Shown here piece after piece: positions 10,226-19,660 of a DNA stretch of 64,000 bases. Location of the stretch: contig JAJQBI010000041.1 in NCBI GenBank assembly GCA_021203365.1, positions 1 through 64,000 of the forward strand. Direction: 5' to 3'. This DNA comes from Clostridiales bacterium. Lineage in GTDB: Bacteria; Bacillota; Clostridia; Lachnospirales; Lachnospiraceae. The number at the start of each line of letters is the position of its first letter. Within the stretch, counting starts at the first letter, position 1. Made by a program: the position numbers and the translations under genes. A model generated the notes under the pieces. That model had not been told where the DNA came from. It searched no databases and saw only the letters and a list, made by a program, of their open reading frames with translations.

Positions 10226-10585
10226 CTACTCCTCATTCGGGCAGGCCACGGCAATCATTCCCTCAATCGTTCGATGTAAAAGAGCCGATTCGGGTGTGTC
10301 CGCTGCAGTATAATATACTTCTTTTCCCTCTCTTCGGGTCGTCACAAGATTTGCAGATTTCAGTTTTTTCAGGTGATGCGATACAGCCGGGCTGCTCATC
10401 TCCACAATCGCAGATAAATTCATCACACAGGTCTCACAATGGCAAAGTATCCAGAAAATCCGAATACGATTCGGATCTCCCAGAATCTTCAGAATTCCCG
10501 CGGCCGTTTGAAACTGCGTTTCATTGGGCATATGTTTAAAAACCGGATTGCCGCCTTCCTGATGGTCATGCGGAAGCTGCTTCAT
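10226..10585 (-). CDS. ArsR/SmtB family metalloregulator
   Basis: KILGDPNRIRIFWILCHCETCVMNLSAIVEMSSPAVSHHLKKLKSANLVTTRREGKEVYY; CxxC-type metal ligands near helix 3; divergent from the HMA/P-type ATPase genes. Confidence 0.93.
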   Translation of the reverse strand: MKQLPHDHQEGGNPVFKHMPNETQFQTAAGILKILGDPNRIRIFWILCHCETCVMNLSAIVEMSSPAVSHHLKKLKSANLVTTRREGKEVYYTAADTPESALLHRTIEGMIAVACPNEE

Positions 10586-10803
10586 ATAACGGATCCCCCT
10601 TTTCTCAATTTAACAGACAGTAAATTGATTGTAGCAGCAAACCGTGGAAAAAACAAGTGGCAGATCCATCGGACGCCGTCTCATTTGGAAGCGATTTTGC
10701 CCGAAACAGAAAAGCAGATAATTATAATTTTACTGTTTAAGACCTTAAATTATTCCAATCAGAAGTTTAATTGTTCCTGACAGAAGAACCAGATCAAAAG
10801 CTA

Positions 10804-10862
10804 TTGACTCTGAAAACAAGAGGCTGTACAATGGCGCTATCAATTAAATAAATATTTAATTG
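10804..10862 (+). promoter_or_regulatory. Promoter (TTGACT-N17-TACAAT) with downstream ArsR/SmtB-type 10-2-10 palindromic operator
   Basis: TTGACT 10804-10809, TACAAT 10827-10832, perfect inverted repeat CAATTAAATA-AA-TATTTAATTG 10841-10862. Confidence 0.8.
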
Positions 10863-10903
10863 TATAAACCAATTAGGTCAGCTGACAAAGGAGACGAAAT
10901 ACT

Positions 10904-11122
10904 ATGAAGAAAACGTACAGGATTGATGTGGACTGTGCTGCCTGTGCCGACAAGATGGAGGTAGCTGCAAAGAAGACTGCCGGAGTGAAGGATTGTACTG
11001 TAAACTTCATGACTCTGAAAATGACTGTGGAATTCGAAGAAGACCAGGACGCTAAAACTGTCATGAAGAATGTCCGTGCTGCCTGCAAAAAAGTAGAAGA
11101 CGACTGCGAAATCTTTATCTGA
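10904..11122 (+). CDS. Heavy-metal-associated (HMA) domain metallochaperone-like protein
   Basis: 72 aa, VDCAACADKME (CxxC) metal loop in a ferredoxin-like HMA pattern. Confidence 0.88.
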   Translation: MKKTYRIDVDCAACADKMEVAAKKTAGVKDCTVNFMTLKMTVEFEEDQDAKTVMKNVRAACKKVEDDCEIFI

Positions 11123-11136
11123 GGAGACATCTTCCC

Positions 11137-11168
11137 AAAAGGCGCTCTCAATCCGGGCGCCTTTTCTA
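11137..11168 (+). terminator. Hairpin between the HMA gene and the P-type ATPase gene
   Basis: AAAAGGCGC-tctcaatccgg-GCGCCTTTT. Confidence 0.6.
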
Positions 11169-11176
11169 AAGCCAAG

Positions 11177-11198
11177 CAATTAAACAAATACTGAATTG
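11177..11198 (+). promoter_or_regulatory. Second, degenerate ArsR-type operator upstream of the P-type ATPase
   Basis: CAATTAAACAAATACTGAATTG, 3 mismatches from the 22-bp palindrome at 10841-10862. Confidence 0.55.
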
Positions 11199-11226
11199 TC
11201 AGGCATACATATAAGGAGAATGGATT

Positions 11227-13131
11227 ATGAATAAGAAACAAAAAAAGATGCTTTCACGCATCCTGCTTTCCGCCATACTGCTGACTGCCCTGTACATTCT
11301 CGGCAGGATGGAGCTTCTGCCCGCAGGTGGGCCTGTCCGGTTCCTGGCTTATATGATTCCCTATGGAATCATCGGCTATGACATCCTGCTCAAAGCCTTT
11401 AAGGGTATCCGGAACAGACAGGTTTTTGACGAAGCCTTCCTGATGGCCGTCGCCACCATCGGGGCCATTGCCCTGGCCCTGTATTCCGGAAGCGGTGACT
11501 ATACCGAAGCGATCGCTGTCATGCTGTTCTATCAGATTGGCGAATGGTTCCAGAGCTATGCCGTAGGAAAAAGCCGCAGGAATATCAGCGAGCTGATGGA
11601 TATCCGTCCTGATTATGCCAACATCGAACAGGATGGCGCGCTGATAAAAATCGATCCGGATGAAGTCGCCATCGGCTCTGTCATTATAATTCAGCCTGGA
11701 GAACGCATCCCTTTGGACGGTGTCATTATTGAAGGCAGTTCTGTGCTGAACACCGCCGCCCTTACCGGTGAAAGCCTGCCCCGCGATGTCAAAGTCGATG
11801 ATGAGATCATCAGCGGATGCATCAATGAAAGCGGTGTGCTGAAGGTCCGAACCACAAAGGAATTTGGTGATTCGACAGTATCTAAAATTCTGGATCTGGT
11901 AGAGAATGCAACTTCCAGGAAATCTAAATCGGAAGATTTTATCACAAAATTTGCCCGTGTTTATACTCCGGCTGTCGTGTATGCGGCCTTAGCTCTGGCG
12001 ATCCTGCCTCCCTTTGTCAATCTCCTGTTCCTGCATAACCCTGCCGGCTGGAACACATGGGTTTACCGTGCGCTGACTTTCCTGGTAGCTTCCTGCCCCT
12101 GCGCTCTGGTTGTGAGCATTCCGCTGAGCTTTTTTGCAGGCATCGGCGGGGCCAGCAAGGCCGGCATCCTGGTCAAGGGTTCCAACTATCTGGAACTGCT
12201 GAGCAAAACTAAAATCGTTGTTTTCGATAAGACCGGCACACTGACGCAGGGCGTTTTTGAAGTCAGCGGCGTACACCACAGTGTATTTTCCGATGAACAG
12301 CTGATTGAATACGCTGCCATGGCAGAATCTGCATCCTCCCACCCGATTTCCAGGAGCCTTCAGAGGGCATATGGCAGAAAGATCGATCGTTCCAGAGTGT
12401 CCGATATTCGGGAAATCAGCGGAAAAGGCGTAACGGCCCAGGTGGATGGCCACCGGGTTGCAGCAGGCAACGATAAGCTGATGACATCCCTCGGCATCCG
12501 GTACATCAGCTGCCACTCGGCAGGAACCATCATCCACATGGCGATCGACGGCAATTATGCAGGACACATCGTGATTTCTGATGTAGTCAAGCCTCAATCC
12601 AAAGAAGCCATTACACGGTTAAAGGCGGCAGGCGTCCGGAAAACTGTCATGCTTACCGGAGATGCACAAAAGGCGGCGGACCACGTTGCAGAGGAATTAG
12701 GCGTAGATCAGGTCTACGCACAACTCCTGCCGGCAGATAAGGTCCGCCGTGTGGAAGAACTGCTGGACCAGAAATCCGACAGGGAAACGCTGGCCTTCGC
12801 AGGTGACGGAATCAACGATGCCCCTGTCCTTCGCCGTGCTGACATTGGAATTGCCATGGGCGCTATGGGTTCAGACGCTGCCATTGAAGCCGCAGATGTT
12901 GTCCTGATGGATGACAACCCAATGCAGATTGCGAAAGCCATCCGGATTGCACGGAAATCCCTGCGGATTGTGTACCAGAATATCGTCTTTGCAATCGGTG
13001 TGAAGCTGCTGTGCCTGATACTGGTTGCCGTGGGGGTGGCCAATATGTGGCTGGCCGTGTTTGCGGACGTAGGCGTTATGGTTATTGCCGTTTTCAATGC
13101 GATTCGTGCCTTATTTGTAAAAAATCTGTGA
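11227..13131 (+). CDS. Heavy-metal translocating P1B-type ATPase (Zn/Cd/Pb type, ZntA/CadA-like), no N-terminal HMA domain
   Basis: SCPCALV CPC motif, VVFDKTGTLTQG phosphorylation site, GDGINDAPVL hinge motif. Confidence 0.95.
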   Translation: MNKKQKKMLSRILLSAILLTALYILGRMELLPAGGPVRFLAYMIPYGIIGYDILLKAFKGIRNRQVFDEAFLMAVATIGAIALALYSGSGDYTEAIAVMLFYQIGEWFQSYAVGKSRRNISELMDIRPDYANIEQDGALIKIDPDEVAIGSVIIIQPGERIPLDGVIIEGSSVLNTAALTGESLPRDVKVDDEIISGCINESGVLKVRTTKEFGDSTVSKILDLVENATSRKSKSEDFITKFARVYTPAVVYAALALAILPPFVNLLFLHNPAGWNTWVYRALTFLVASCPCALVVSIPLSFFAGIGGASKAGILVKGSNYLELLSKTKIVVFDKTGTLTQGVFEVSGVHHSVFSDEQLIEYAAMAESASSHPISRSLQRAYGRKIDRSRVSDIREISGKGVTAQVDGHRVAAGNDKLMTSLGIRYISCHSAGTIIHMAIDGNYAGHIVISDVVKPQSKEAITRLKAAGVRKTVMLTGDAQKAADHVAEELGVDQVYAQLLPADKVRRVEELLDQKSDRETLAFAGDGINDAPVLRRADIGIAMGAMGSDAAIEAADVVLMDDNPMQIAKAIRIARKSLRIVYQNIVFAIGVKLLCLILVAVGVANMWLAVFADVGVMVIAVFNAIRALFVKNL

Positions 13132-13162
13132 TAAATGCCCGCTGTTTATTTGTGGTTGCCGC

Positions 13163-14728
13163 CTACATATCATCCTTGCCGGCATCTTCCACTTCATAAG
13201 TAATATCTTCATAGCTGACATCAAATTTGAGAGCCGTACCGGATGTTACTTCTTCGTACAGATTCTGTGCCAGTGCAACTGTCTGTTCCGAAATAGAAAT
13301 GCCAAGATCCGTGGCAGTCTGCGAAAGACCGGCGGGGTCATTCTCGCAGACCGCCAGCAATTGTTCATCTACGGTCGCCTGCGCGTCTGCAAGTTTGCTC
13401 ATATATTCCTGATAAAAACTTTTCACTGCTTTTTTCATCGTGTCATCCGCGTCGGAGCGCAGATATTCTCCAAGTTTCTGGTATGTCCAGTAAGCCGATG
13501 TATCTGTATATTCCGGAGCTTCTTCTTTATATGAATCAGCTGTATCTGTCAGTATTGCGCCATAAAATGGCACCATCGGCGCGTAGGCTGCACTGCTCAG
13601 GCTCAGCCACTCTATTGTAGCCAGTTCCGCCGGCATATCTCTGCGGATCTGGATAATATGGCATTCCGCAGAAGATTCCGTACCGATATAACGGATTTCA
13701 GAAGATGCGGTCGCCGGCCTTGCCTCCGAAAAATCAATTCCGGCTTCTGAATATTCTTCACACTGGCTGCCGGCAATCTGATATAATTTCTCAATGGTTA
13801 CCTTTTCAGACGGCACAAAAAAGATATCCTGATAATCATCTGTGTAGATATCGATATTGTCCTCTCCTGTCAGAATATACTGCGCGGCCCGGATGCGGTC
13901 CGCATCGTAAGAATCATAGCCTTCTCCGCCATAGGTAAGCTTGATATTAATGTCATTCACAGCAGGATCCTCCAGGGCCGCCACATAAATGCCGCCTTCC
14001 TGGGCAACCGTTACAATTCCCTCCGACGCGATCACATTTTCAGTGTCATCAAGATCAACATCACCGATTACCAGACAGTTGGGAATCAGCGCTGCCTTAT
14101 CATCCGGCATACGGATCGCACAATACTGATGTCCGGACAAAATCTCAAAATACCATACTTCTGTATTATCGGAAATAAACACACCGTCTGCCGAATACCA
14201 TACGCCATACTCATCAATGACCTGCGCCAGAATTTCCACGCCCTGTTTTGCCGTGGAAGCCTGACATAAAATATAGTCCAGATAGTTTTCTTCAGAAATT
14301 CCCGAACTGCCTGTAAACGGGTCGGCCGCCTGTGCTTCCTCAGAATTTGATGCAGTTGTAGTTGCCGACATGGCAACCCCATTCTCATTTATACCAACCT
14401 CACCAAATAATCCGTCGCCATAATCAGCCGCATCATGACATGCCGTATAACTGTAAGTCTCTGTTATGCCGGTATTATAATACGGCGCCGTAAAATCGGT
14501 ATATCCCTTTTCATCCGTCCACATCCCGTCTTCCGGAATCTCTCTCGATTCAACGACCTGAAATACTTTGTCATAAGAAGAACCAATATCCTCGGTACGC
14601 CCGAACATTACAGAGCCGTCTGCAGTCAGATCGGATCCTACATAATAAGAAGTACAGGCACTGACCGGAGTACTCATCAGCGCGCAAAGTCCAAAAACCG
14701 TCAGTGAGAACATCATTCTTTTTCTCAT
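13163..14728 (-). CDS. Secreted C69 family dipeptidase
   Basis: Signal peptide then ACTSYYVGSDLTADGSVMFGRTEDIG (N-terminal Cys nucleophile typical of C69). Confidence 0.92.
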   Translation of the reverse strand: MRKRMMFSLTVFGLCALMSTPVSACTSYYVGSDLTADGSVMFGRTEDIGSSYDKVFQVVESREIPEDGMWTDEKGYTDFTAPYYNTGITETYSYTACHDAADYGDGLFGEVGINENGVAMSATTTASNSEEAQAADPFTGSSGISEENYLDYILCQASTAKQGVEILAQVIDEYGVWYSADGVFISDNTEVWYFEILSGHQYCAIRMPDDKAALIPNCLVIGDVDLDDTENVIASEGIVTVAQEGGIYVAALEDPAVNDINIKLTYGGEGYDSYDADRIRAAQYILTGEDNIDIYTDDYQDIFFVPSEKVTIEKLYQIAGSQCEEYSEAGIDFSEARPATASSEIRYIGTESSAECHIIQIRRDMPAELATIEWLSLSSAAYAPMVPFYGAILTDTADSYKEEAPEYTDTSAYWTYQKLGEYLRSDADDTMKKAVKSFYQEYMSKLADAQATVDEQLLAVCENDPAGLSQTATDLGISISEQTVALAQNLYEEVTSGTALKFDVSYEDITYEVEDAGKDDM

Positions 14729-14743
14729 CTTTCTTTCCTCCTT

Positions 14744-14780
14744 GTATCACAGCGACAGAATTCTTTTTTATCGCTTCAAT
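14744..14780 (-). repeat. Solo hairpin repeat copy
   Basis: GTATCACAGCGACAGAATTCTTTTTTATCGCTTCAAT; reverse complement matches the ATTGAAGCGAC...GTCGCTRTGATAC family. Confidence 0.7.
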
Positions 14781-14797
14781 ATCTGTTACCCGTTCTT

Positions 14798-15391
14798 TCA
14801 TTTTTTCATGAACAGCGTCATCTGTTCAAAATCAGCCTGCCGTCTCAGACCGCCCGGCACCTGGCACAACAGCTTCCAGGCAGTCCCATCATCCAAAATC
14901 CACTCTTTGATCTGCGCCTCTTCCAGCACCAGCGGCATCCGGTCGTGCACCGCAGACATGGATTCATTTGCGCACGTTGTCAGAATCACAAATCGGTCTT
15001 CATTCCCTATCAGATCATAGAACCCGGCGAAATACAGCATGTTTCCATCTCTGCGGCTGAAAATATTTTTCTCCTTCAGCGCGTTCCACTCATAAAAAAG
15101 CTTTGCCGGAATCACCGCACGATGATAACGGATTCCGTTCCGGAACAGCTTTTTCTCCCGCACGGACTCTGCCCGCGCATTGAAAATAACATTCGCTTTT
15201 TCAAATCCCGGATAACCCCATCGCATGCAGGATAATCTCAGGCCATTCTTACAGCCGGAGATCACAGGCGCCGGTTCCGTCGGATGAATATCTCCTTGGA
15301 AAACCATCTCCTGGATTTTCTGATCCGTTTCGTTTACAAATTTTCGGACTTTCCATACGGAATCCTGATCCATATAAAATACACTGCACAT
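14798..15391 (-). CDS. SOS response-associated peptidase (SRAP/YedK/HMCES family)
   Basis: ORF track starts upstream, but the start at 15391 gives MCSVF... with the catalytic Cys2; FYEWNALKEKNIF and MPLVLE motifs. Confidence 0.88.
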   Translation of the reverse strand: MCSVFYMDQDSVWKVRKFVNETDQKIQEMVFQGDIHPTEPAPVISGCKNGLRLSCMRWGYPGFEKANVIFNARAESVREKKLFRNGIRYHRAVIPAKLFYEWNALKEKNIFSRRDGNMLYFAGFYDLIGNEDRFVILTTCANESMSAVHDRMPLVLEEAQIKEWILDDGTAWKLLCQVPGGLRRQADFEQMTLFMKK

Positions 15392-15482
15392 ATCTGTTCC
15401 CCGGCAATTCTTTGAACCGCCTGATGCTGAAAACTCTCCGGCTGCGCCGTTCACATATATATCCAAACGGCAACTCCATTAT

Positions 15483-15698
15483 TTACAGCTCGTCCGCCAG
15501 AATTTCATTGATAATCTCACTTGCATCTTCCAGCGCATCCAGAGCCTCTGTCAGATCATCTGTTTTTTCACTGTTTTCATCTTCATACTGCTCCACAACC
15601 TCTGCCAGGACATCCCTGACCATATCCAGATGCTTCGCAACTTCATCCAGATTTAATTCTTTGTTCGCCAGCGGCTTAAATTCAATCGTCTGTGCCAT
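15483..15698 (-). CDS. Small acidic hypothetical protein (71 aa)
   Basis: MAQTIEFKPLANKELNLDEVAKHLDMVRDVLAEV..., preceded by GGAGGAGAAACGG; overlaps the end of the upstream gene by 17 nt. Confidence 0.65.
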   Translation of the reverse strand: MAQTIEFKPLANKELNLDEVAKHLDMVRDVLAEVVEQYEDENSEKTDDLTEALDALEDASEIINEILADEL

Positions 15699-16323
15699 CC
15701 GTTTCTCCTCCGTAAATGTTATGTTGAAGCCTGTTTGATTCTCTCCAGTCCCTGTCATTGTATGGCGTATCTTCTATCCCATTTTGCTGTAGTTTTGCCA
15801 CAATAGGATTCAGTACACCTCTCCACATACTCCGGAACCAAGGTGTGCCTCCAAACCATTTCACAATCCCGGGGCTTACCGCATAATAGGCATATATGAA
15901 CCATCTGCCAGGTCTCGTCTTTGCCAGTATGTTATCACGAAAACGACGAAGCGTCCATACCTGCGGACAATCATAAGAGCCATATACGCAGGTGGCCACA
16001 TAGCAGCCCTGGCTGTCACTGTGAGAATAGCCGCCAAGCAGATTGGGATCACTGGAACCGGTTCGTTTGCCGCTGCTGTCCTTATGAGAATAGCTTCCAA
16101 AAAGGCCTGGATCACTATGCCCGGTTTTCTTGCCATGCGCATCGTAATGGTTATATCCACCGAATAACGTGGGATCAGAATGACCGGTTTTATGTCCATT
16201 GCTGTCATAGTGATTGTATCCGCCAAAAAGGCCCGGATCACTGTGGCCGGTTTTTTTACCGTGCTCATCATAATGGTTCACTGACCCAAACAGGCCCGGT
16301 CTGCTCTCTCCTTTCTTTGACAT
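15682..16323 (-). CDS. Tandem-repeat protein with CFI-box-like C-terminal domain
   Basis: Four full plus one partial 21-aa repeats (GLFGGYNHYDSNGHKTGHSDP) followed by CYVATCVYG...LRRFRDNILAKTRPGRWFIYAYYAVSPGIVKWFG. Confidence 0.8.
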   Translation of the reverse strand: MSKKGESRPGLFGSVNHYDEHGKKTGHSDPGLFGGYNHYDSNGHKTGHSDPTLFGGYNHYDAHGKKTGHSDPGLFGSYSHKDSSGKRTGSSDPNLLGGYSHSDSQGCYVATCVYGSYDCPQVWTLRRFRDNILAKTRPGRWFIYAYYAVSPGIVKWFGGTPWFRSMWRGVLNPIVAKLQQNGIEDTPYNDRDWRESNRLQHNIYGGETDGTDD

Positions 16324-16381
16324 CTCTCAAATCCCCCTTGAATTTTTATTTATGGTTTCGTTACGCTATTAACAGACTTGA

Positions 16382-17704
16382 TCAACCGTTCTTTACCTCA
16401 TAAACACCTGCATCTGTCTCGCAGATATGGCTGTTAAAAAAGGCTTCGGATGCCTGGACCAGATAAGCCGCATCCTTAATTCCCGCCGTTTCAAAGGATG
16501 AGTGCATCGCCAGCTGCGCAAGCCCGATGTCCACAGTATTCACAGATACCTGCGACATGGCAATATTCCCAAGTGTACTTCCGCCATTCATATCCGACCG
16601 ATTGGCAAAGAACTGAACAGGAACCCCTGCCTTTTCACAGATCGTTTTAAACAGGGCAATGCTCATGGCGTCACTCGTATATTTCTGTCCGGCATGTGAC
16701 TTGATCACAATTCCCTCATTCATATACACACAATTACATACATCCGTCTTTTCCGGGTAATTCGGGTGAACGGCATGCGCATTGTCGCAGCTCAGCATAA
16801 AGCTGGAGGCAAGGGCTCTCGAAAGTTCTTCCGGGGATTTTCCCATCGCAGCATTGACTCGGGTCAGCACTTCGCAGAGAAAGGTAGACGCGGCACCCTG
16901 TTTTGTTCCAGAGCCCACCTCTTCATTATCAAAGCACGCATATACACTGACGGTTTCGCTGTTTCCTCCCTGCAGAAATCCCTGGAGAGACGCGTAAGCA
17001 CACTCCAGATCGTCCAGCTTCGGGCAGGAAATAAATTCATCCTCCGCTCCCCAGATAGATGGTTCCTCTCTGTTATACAGATAAAGATCCGTACCGTATA
17101 TCTGCTTTGCTTCTGCTCCAAGCTCCTCTGCCACCATGTTCTTCAGCGCATCTGCATCCATTGTTCTTCCACTGCAGACCGGCAGCATATCCTTCTGTTT
17201 ATTCAGCGACTGTTTTTCGTTCACCTCCCGGTTCATATGGATTGCAAGACTGGGAATCATAAGAAGATCCCGGTCAATATTCAGAAGTCTGGATACAAGA
17301 CGGTTTCCCTCTTTTACAATCACTCTTCCGGCCAGGGAAAGAGGTCTGTCGAACCATGTGGAGCAAAGCATTCCCCCGTAGCCTTCCGTATTCAGAACCG
17401 TGTATTTCCCTTTGATATCTATCTGTGCATTCTCTTTTAATTTAAAGGTCGGTGAATCGCTGTGGGACGCTGCTATATGAAAGCTGTAGTTTTCCAGCTG
17501 TGTCCCTGTTTTAAATGCCAGGATGCTGGAACCGTTTCTTGTTACATAGTACTTTCCGCCCGGTCTTATGTTCCATGCAGAGCCTTCTTTCAGTCTCTCA
17601 AACCCTTCTCCTTCCAACGTGTCGCTGATATTTTGGACAACATGGAAGGGAGTCGGTGAACCCTTTACAAAAGAAAACAGTTTCTGTGCAACTTCTTTAT
17701 ACAT
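16382..17704 (-). CDS. M18 family aminopeptidase
   Basis: HIAASHSDSPTFKLK, DNEEVGSGTKQGAASTFL, NGGSTLGNIAMSQ motifs; start chosen at MYKEVAQKLF. Confidence 0.94.
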   Translation of the reverse strand: MYKEVAQKLFSFVKGSPTPFHVVQNISDTLEGEGFERLKEGSAWNIRPGGKYYVTRNGSSILAFKTGTQLENYSFHIAASHSDSPTFKLKENAQIDIKGKYTVLNTEGYGGMLCSTWFDRPLSLAGRVIVKEGNRLVSRLLNIDRDLLMIPSLAIHMNREVNEKQSLNKQKDMLPVCSGRTMDADALKNMVAEELGAEAKQIYGTDLYLYNREEPSIWGAEDEFISCPKLDDLECAYASLQGFLQGGNSETVSVYACFDNEEVGSGTKQGAASTFLCEVLTRVNAAMGKSPEELSRALASSFMLSCDNAHAVHPNYPEKTDVCNCVYMNEGIVIKSHAGQKYTSDAMSIALFKTICEKAGVPVQFFANRSDMNGGSTLGNIAMSQVSVNTVDIGLAQLAMHSSFETAGIKDAAYLVQASEAFFNSHICETDAGVYEVKNG

Positions 17705-17987
17705 CGTAATTCCTCCTTCGGCCATCCCATGGCTTCCTGTGCTTCACTCGATTCTATCTCAGGCAATACTTCAGAAAATACAGTCAGATTTCTCCTCATT
17801 TCCGCAGGATATTATAGGTCATTTTATTGACATCGTCAATATTTCAGGCATATTTGCGTTGCCGGCAATTCACGAATTGGGCACGTCGCTGTCTTTCTTT
17901 TCTCGTCCTGATATGATATGATGATACCATGACTTTTTGACCCGCCAAAATATGAGGAATAATAAAAAATCAGGAGACAGATTGACA

Positions 17988-19406
17988 ATGGAGAAAGATT
18001 TAACACAGGGAAATGTACTGAAGGTGCTGCTGCGTTTTTCACTGCCGTACCTTCTTTCCAGCTTTTTGCAGACGTTTTATGGTATGGCCGATCTGTATGT
18101 GACAGGGCAGTTTAACGGGGCTGCGGCCATCTCGGCTGTATCAATCGGCAGTCAGGTCATGCATATGCTGACCGTGATGGTCGTGGGACTGGCAATGGGA
18201 ACTACCGTCGGACTGGGGGTGGCGATCGGCAGTAAACACAGCGGGCGGGCATCGCGTATTATCGGGAACACAGTGACATTATTTGCGGCAGGTTCTGTGA
18301 TTCTTGTAGCTGTACTGATGTTTGCCCGAAACGGGATTATCTCTGTGATGTCCGTTCCGGCAGAAGCAGTCACCCAGACGAAGGAATACCTGACGATCTG
18401 CTTTGCAGGCATTCCTTTTATCACAGCTTACAACATCGTCAGCAGTATTTACAGAGGCATGGGAGATTCAAAGAGCCCCATGTATTTTGTCGGAGTGGCA
18501 TGCGTGCTCAACATCGCGCTGGACTTTCTGTTCATCGGCAGATTGGGAATGGGTGCGGCAGGCGCCGCCTGCGGCACGGTGATCTCACAGGCGGCCAGTG
18601 TAATGTTCGCGCTGTTTTTTCTGATGAGAAAATCCTCCGCCGGAACAAAAGCGGCATCAACAGAGAATGAGGGCTTTCATGCAGCATCCGGCATAGTCCC
18701 CCGGCTCGCCAGAAAGGACTTCCTGCCGGAACGTTCTGTCATTTCAGACATTCTGAAAGTGGGTGTCCCGGTCGCTTTTCAGGACGGATTTATTCAGATT
18801 TCCTTTCTGGTAATTACCATGATTGCAAACCGGCGCGGGGTCGATGTAGCTGCCAGCGTCGGCATTGTGGAAAAAATCATCAGCTTCCTGTTTCTGGTTC
18901 CGTCCGCGATGCTCTCCTCCGTCTCGGCCATTGCAGCACAGAACCGTGGAGCCGGTCAGCATGACCGCGCAAGAAAAACCCTTTATTACGCGATGCTCGT
19001 GTCTGTATCCTTCGGCTTCCTCTGCTTCGTATTCTGCCAGATTTTTCCGGAACAGTTTGTGGGGCTGTTTTCCGGCGAAGACGCAGTGCGTGTCCTGGGT
19101 GGCCAGTACCTGCGCTCTTATTCCTTTGACTGCATTGTCGCAGGCATACACTTCTGCTTCAGCGGATTTTTCTGTGCCTATGGTCTGTCGGGTTTTTCCT
19201 TTGCACACAACCTGATTTCCGTATTGCTGATACGAATTCCCGGGGCATACCTTGCCACAAGGTTTTTTCCGGACACACTTTTCCCCATGGGGCTGGCGGC
19301 ACCCGCGGGTTCTGCTGTATCTGCGCTGATCTGTGTGGCGCTGTTTTTAATATTTCATAAAAAATTCGAAGCGGACTCTGAGGTTTTGACAGATAACCCA
19401 CAATAA
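17988..19406 (+). CDS. MATE family efflux transporter
   Basis: MEKDLTQGNVLKVLLRFSLPYLLSSFLQTFYGMADLYVTGQFNG; 12-TM pattern; CAGGAGA RBS before 17988. Confidence 0.94.
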   Translation: MEKDLTQGNVLKVLLRFSLPYLLSSFLQTFYGMADLYVTGQFNGAAAISAVSIGSQVMHMLTVMVVGLAMGTTVGLGVAIGSKHSGRASRIIGNTVTLFAAGSVILVAVLMFARNGIISVMSVPAEAVTQTKEYLTICFAGIPFITAYNIVSSIYRGMGDSKSPMYFVGVACVLNIALDFLFIGRLGMGAAGAACGTVISQAASVMFALFFLMRKSSAGTKAASTENEGFHAASGIVPRLARKDFLPERSVISDILKVGVPVAFQDGFIQISFLVITMIANRRGVDVAASVGIVEKIISFLFLVPSAMLSSVSAIAAQNRGAGQHDRARKTLYYAMLVSVSFGFLCFVFCQIFPEQFVGLFSGEDAVRVLGGQYLRSYSFDCIVAGIHFCFSGFFCAYGLSGFSFAHNLISVLLIRIPGAYLATRFFPDTLFPMGLAAPAGSAVSALICVALFLIFHKKFEADSEVLTDNPQ

Positions 19407-19660
19407 TAATTAAAACACTCAGATCCCTATCTTCCAGATTTATACATAGATTCAGCCCAGACATGAAAACCCGAAGTATGATCCGGACGTGCTTTCAAAT
19501 CCTGCGGATTGGAATATAGCTTGGACAATTTGTCGTCCACATCACGTTCACGGACTGGCCCGAAGAAATCGCTCCTGTGCTGGCTGAGTTTACGGTACTG
19601 GACAACCGTGCAGCAAAAAATTATTAAAGATTAATCAAAGCTCCTTTTTCCTAAAGAGGT

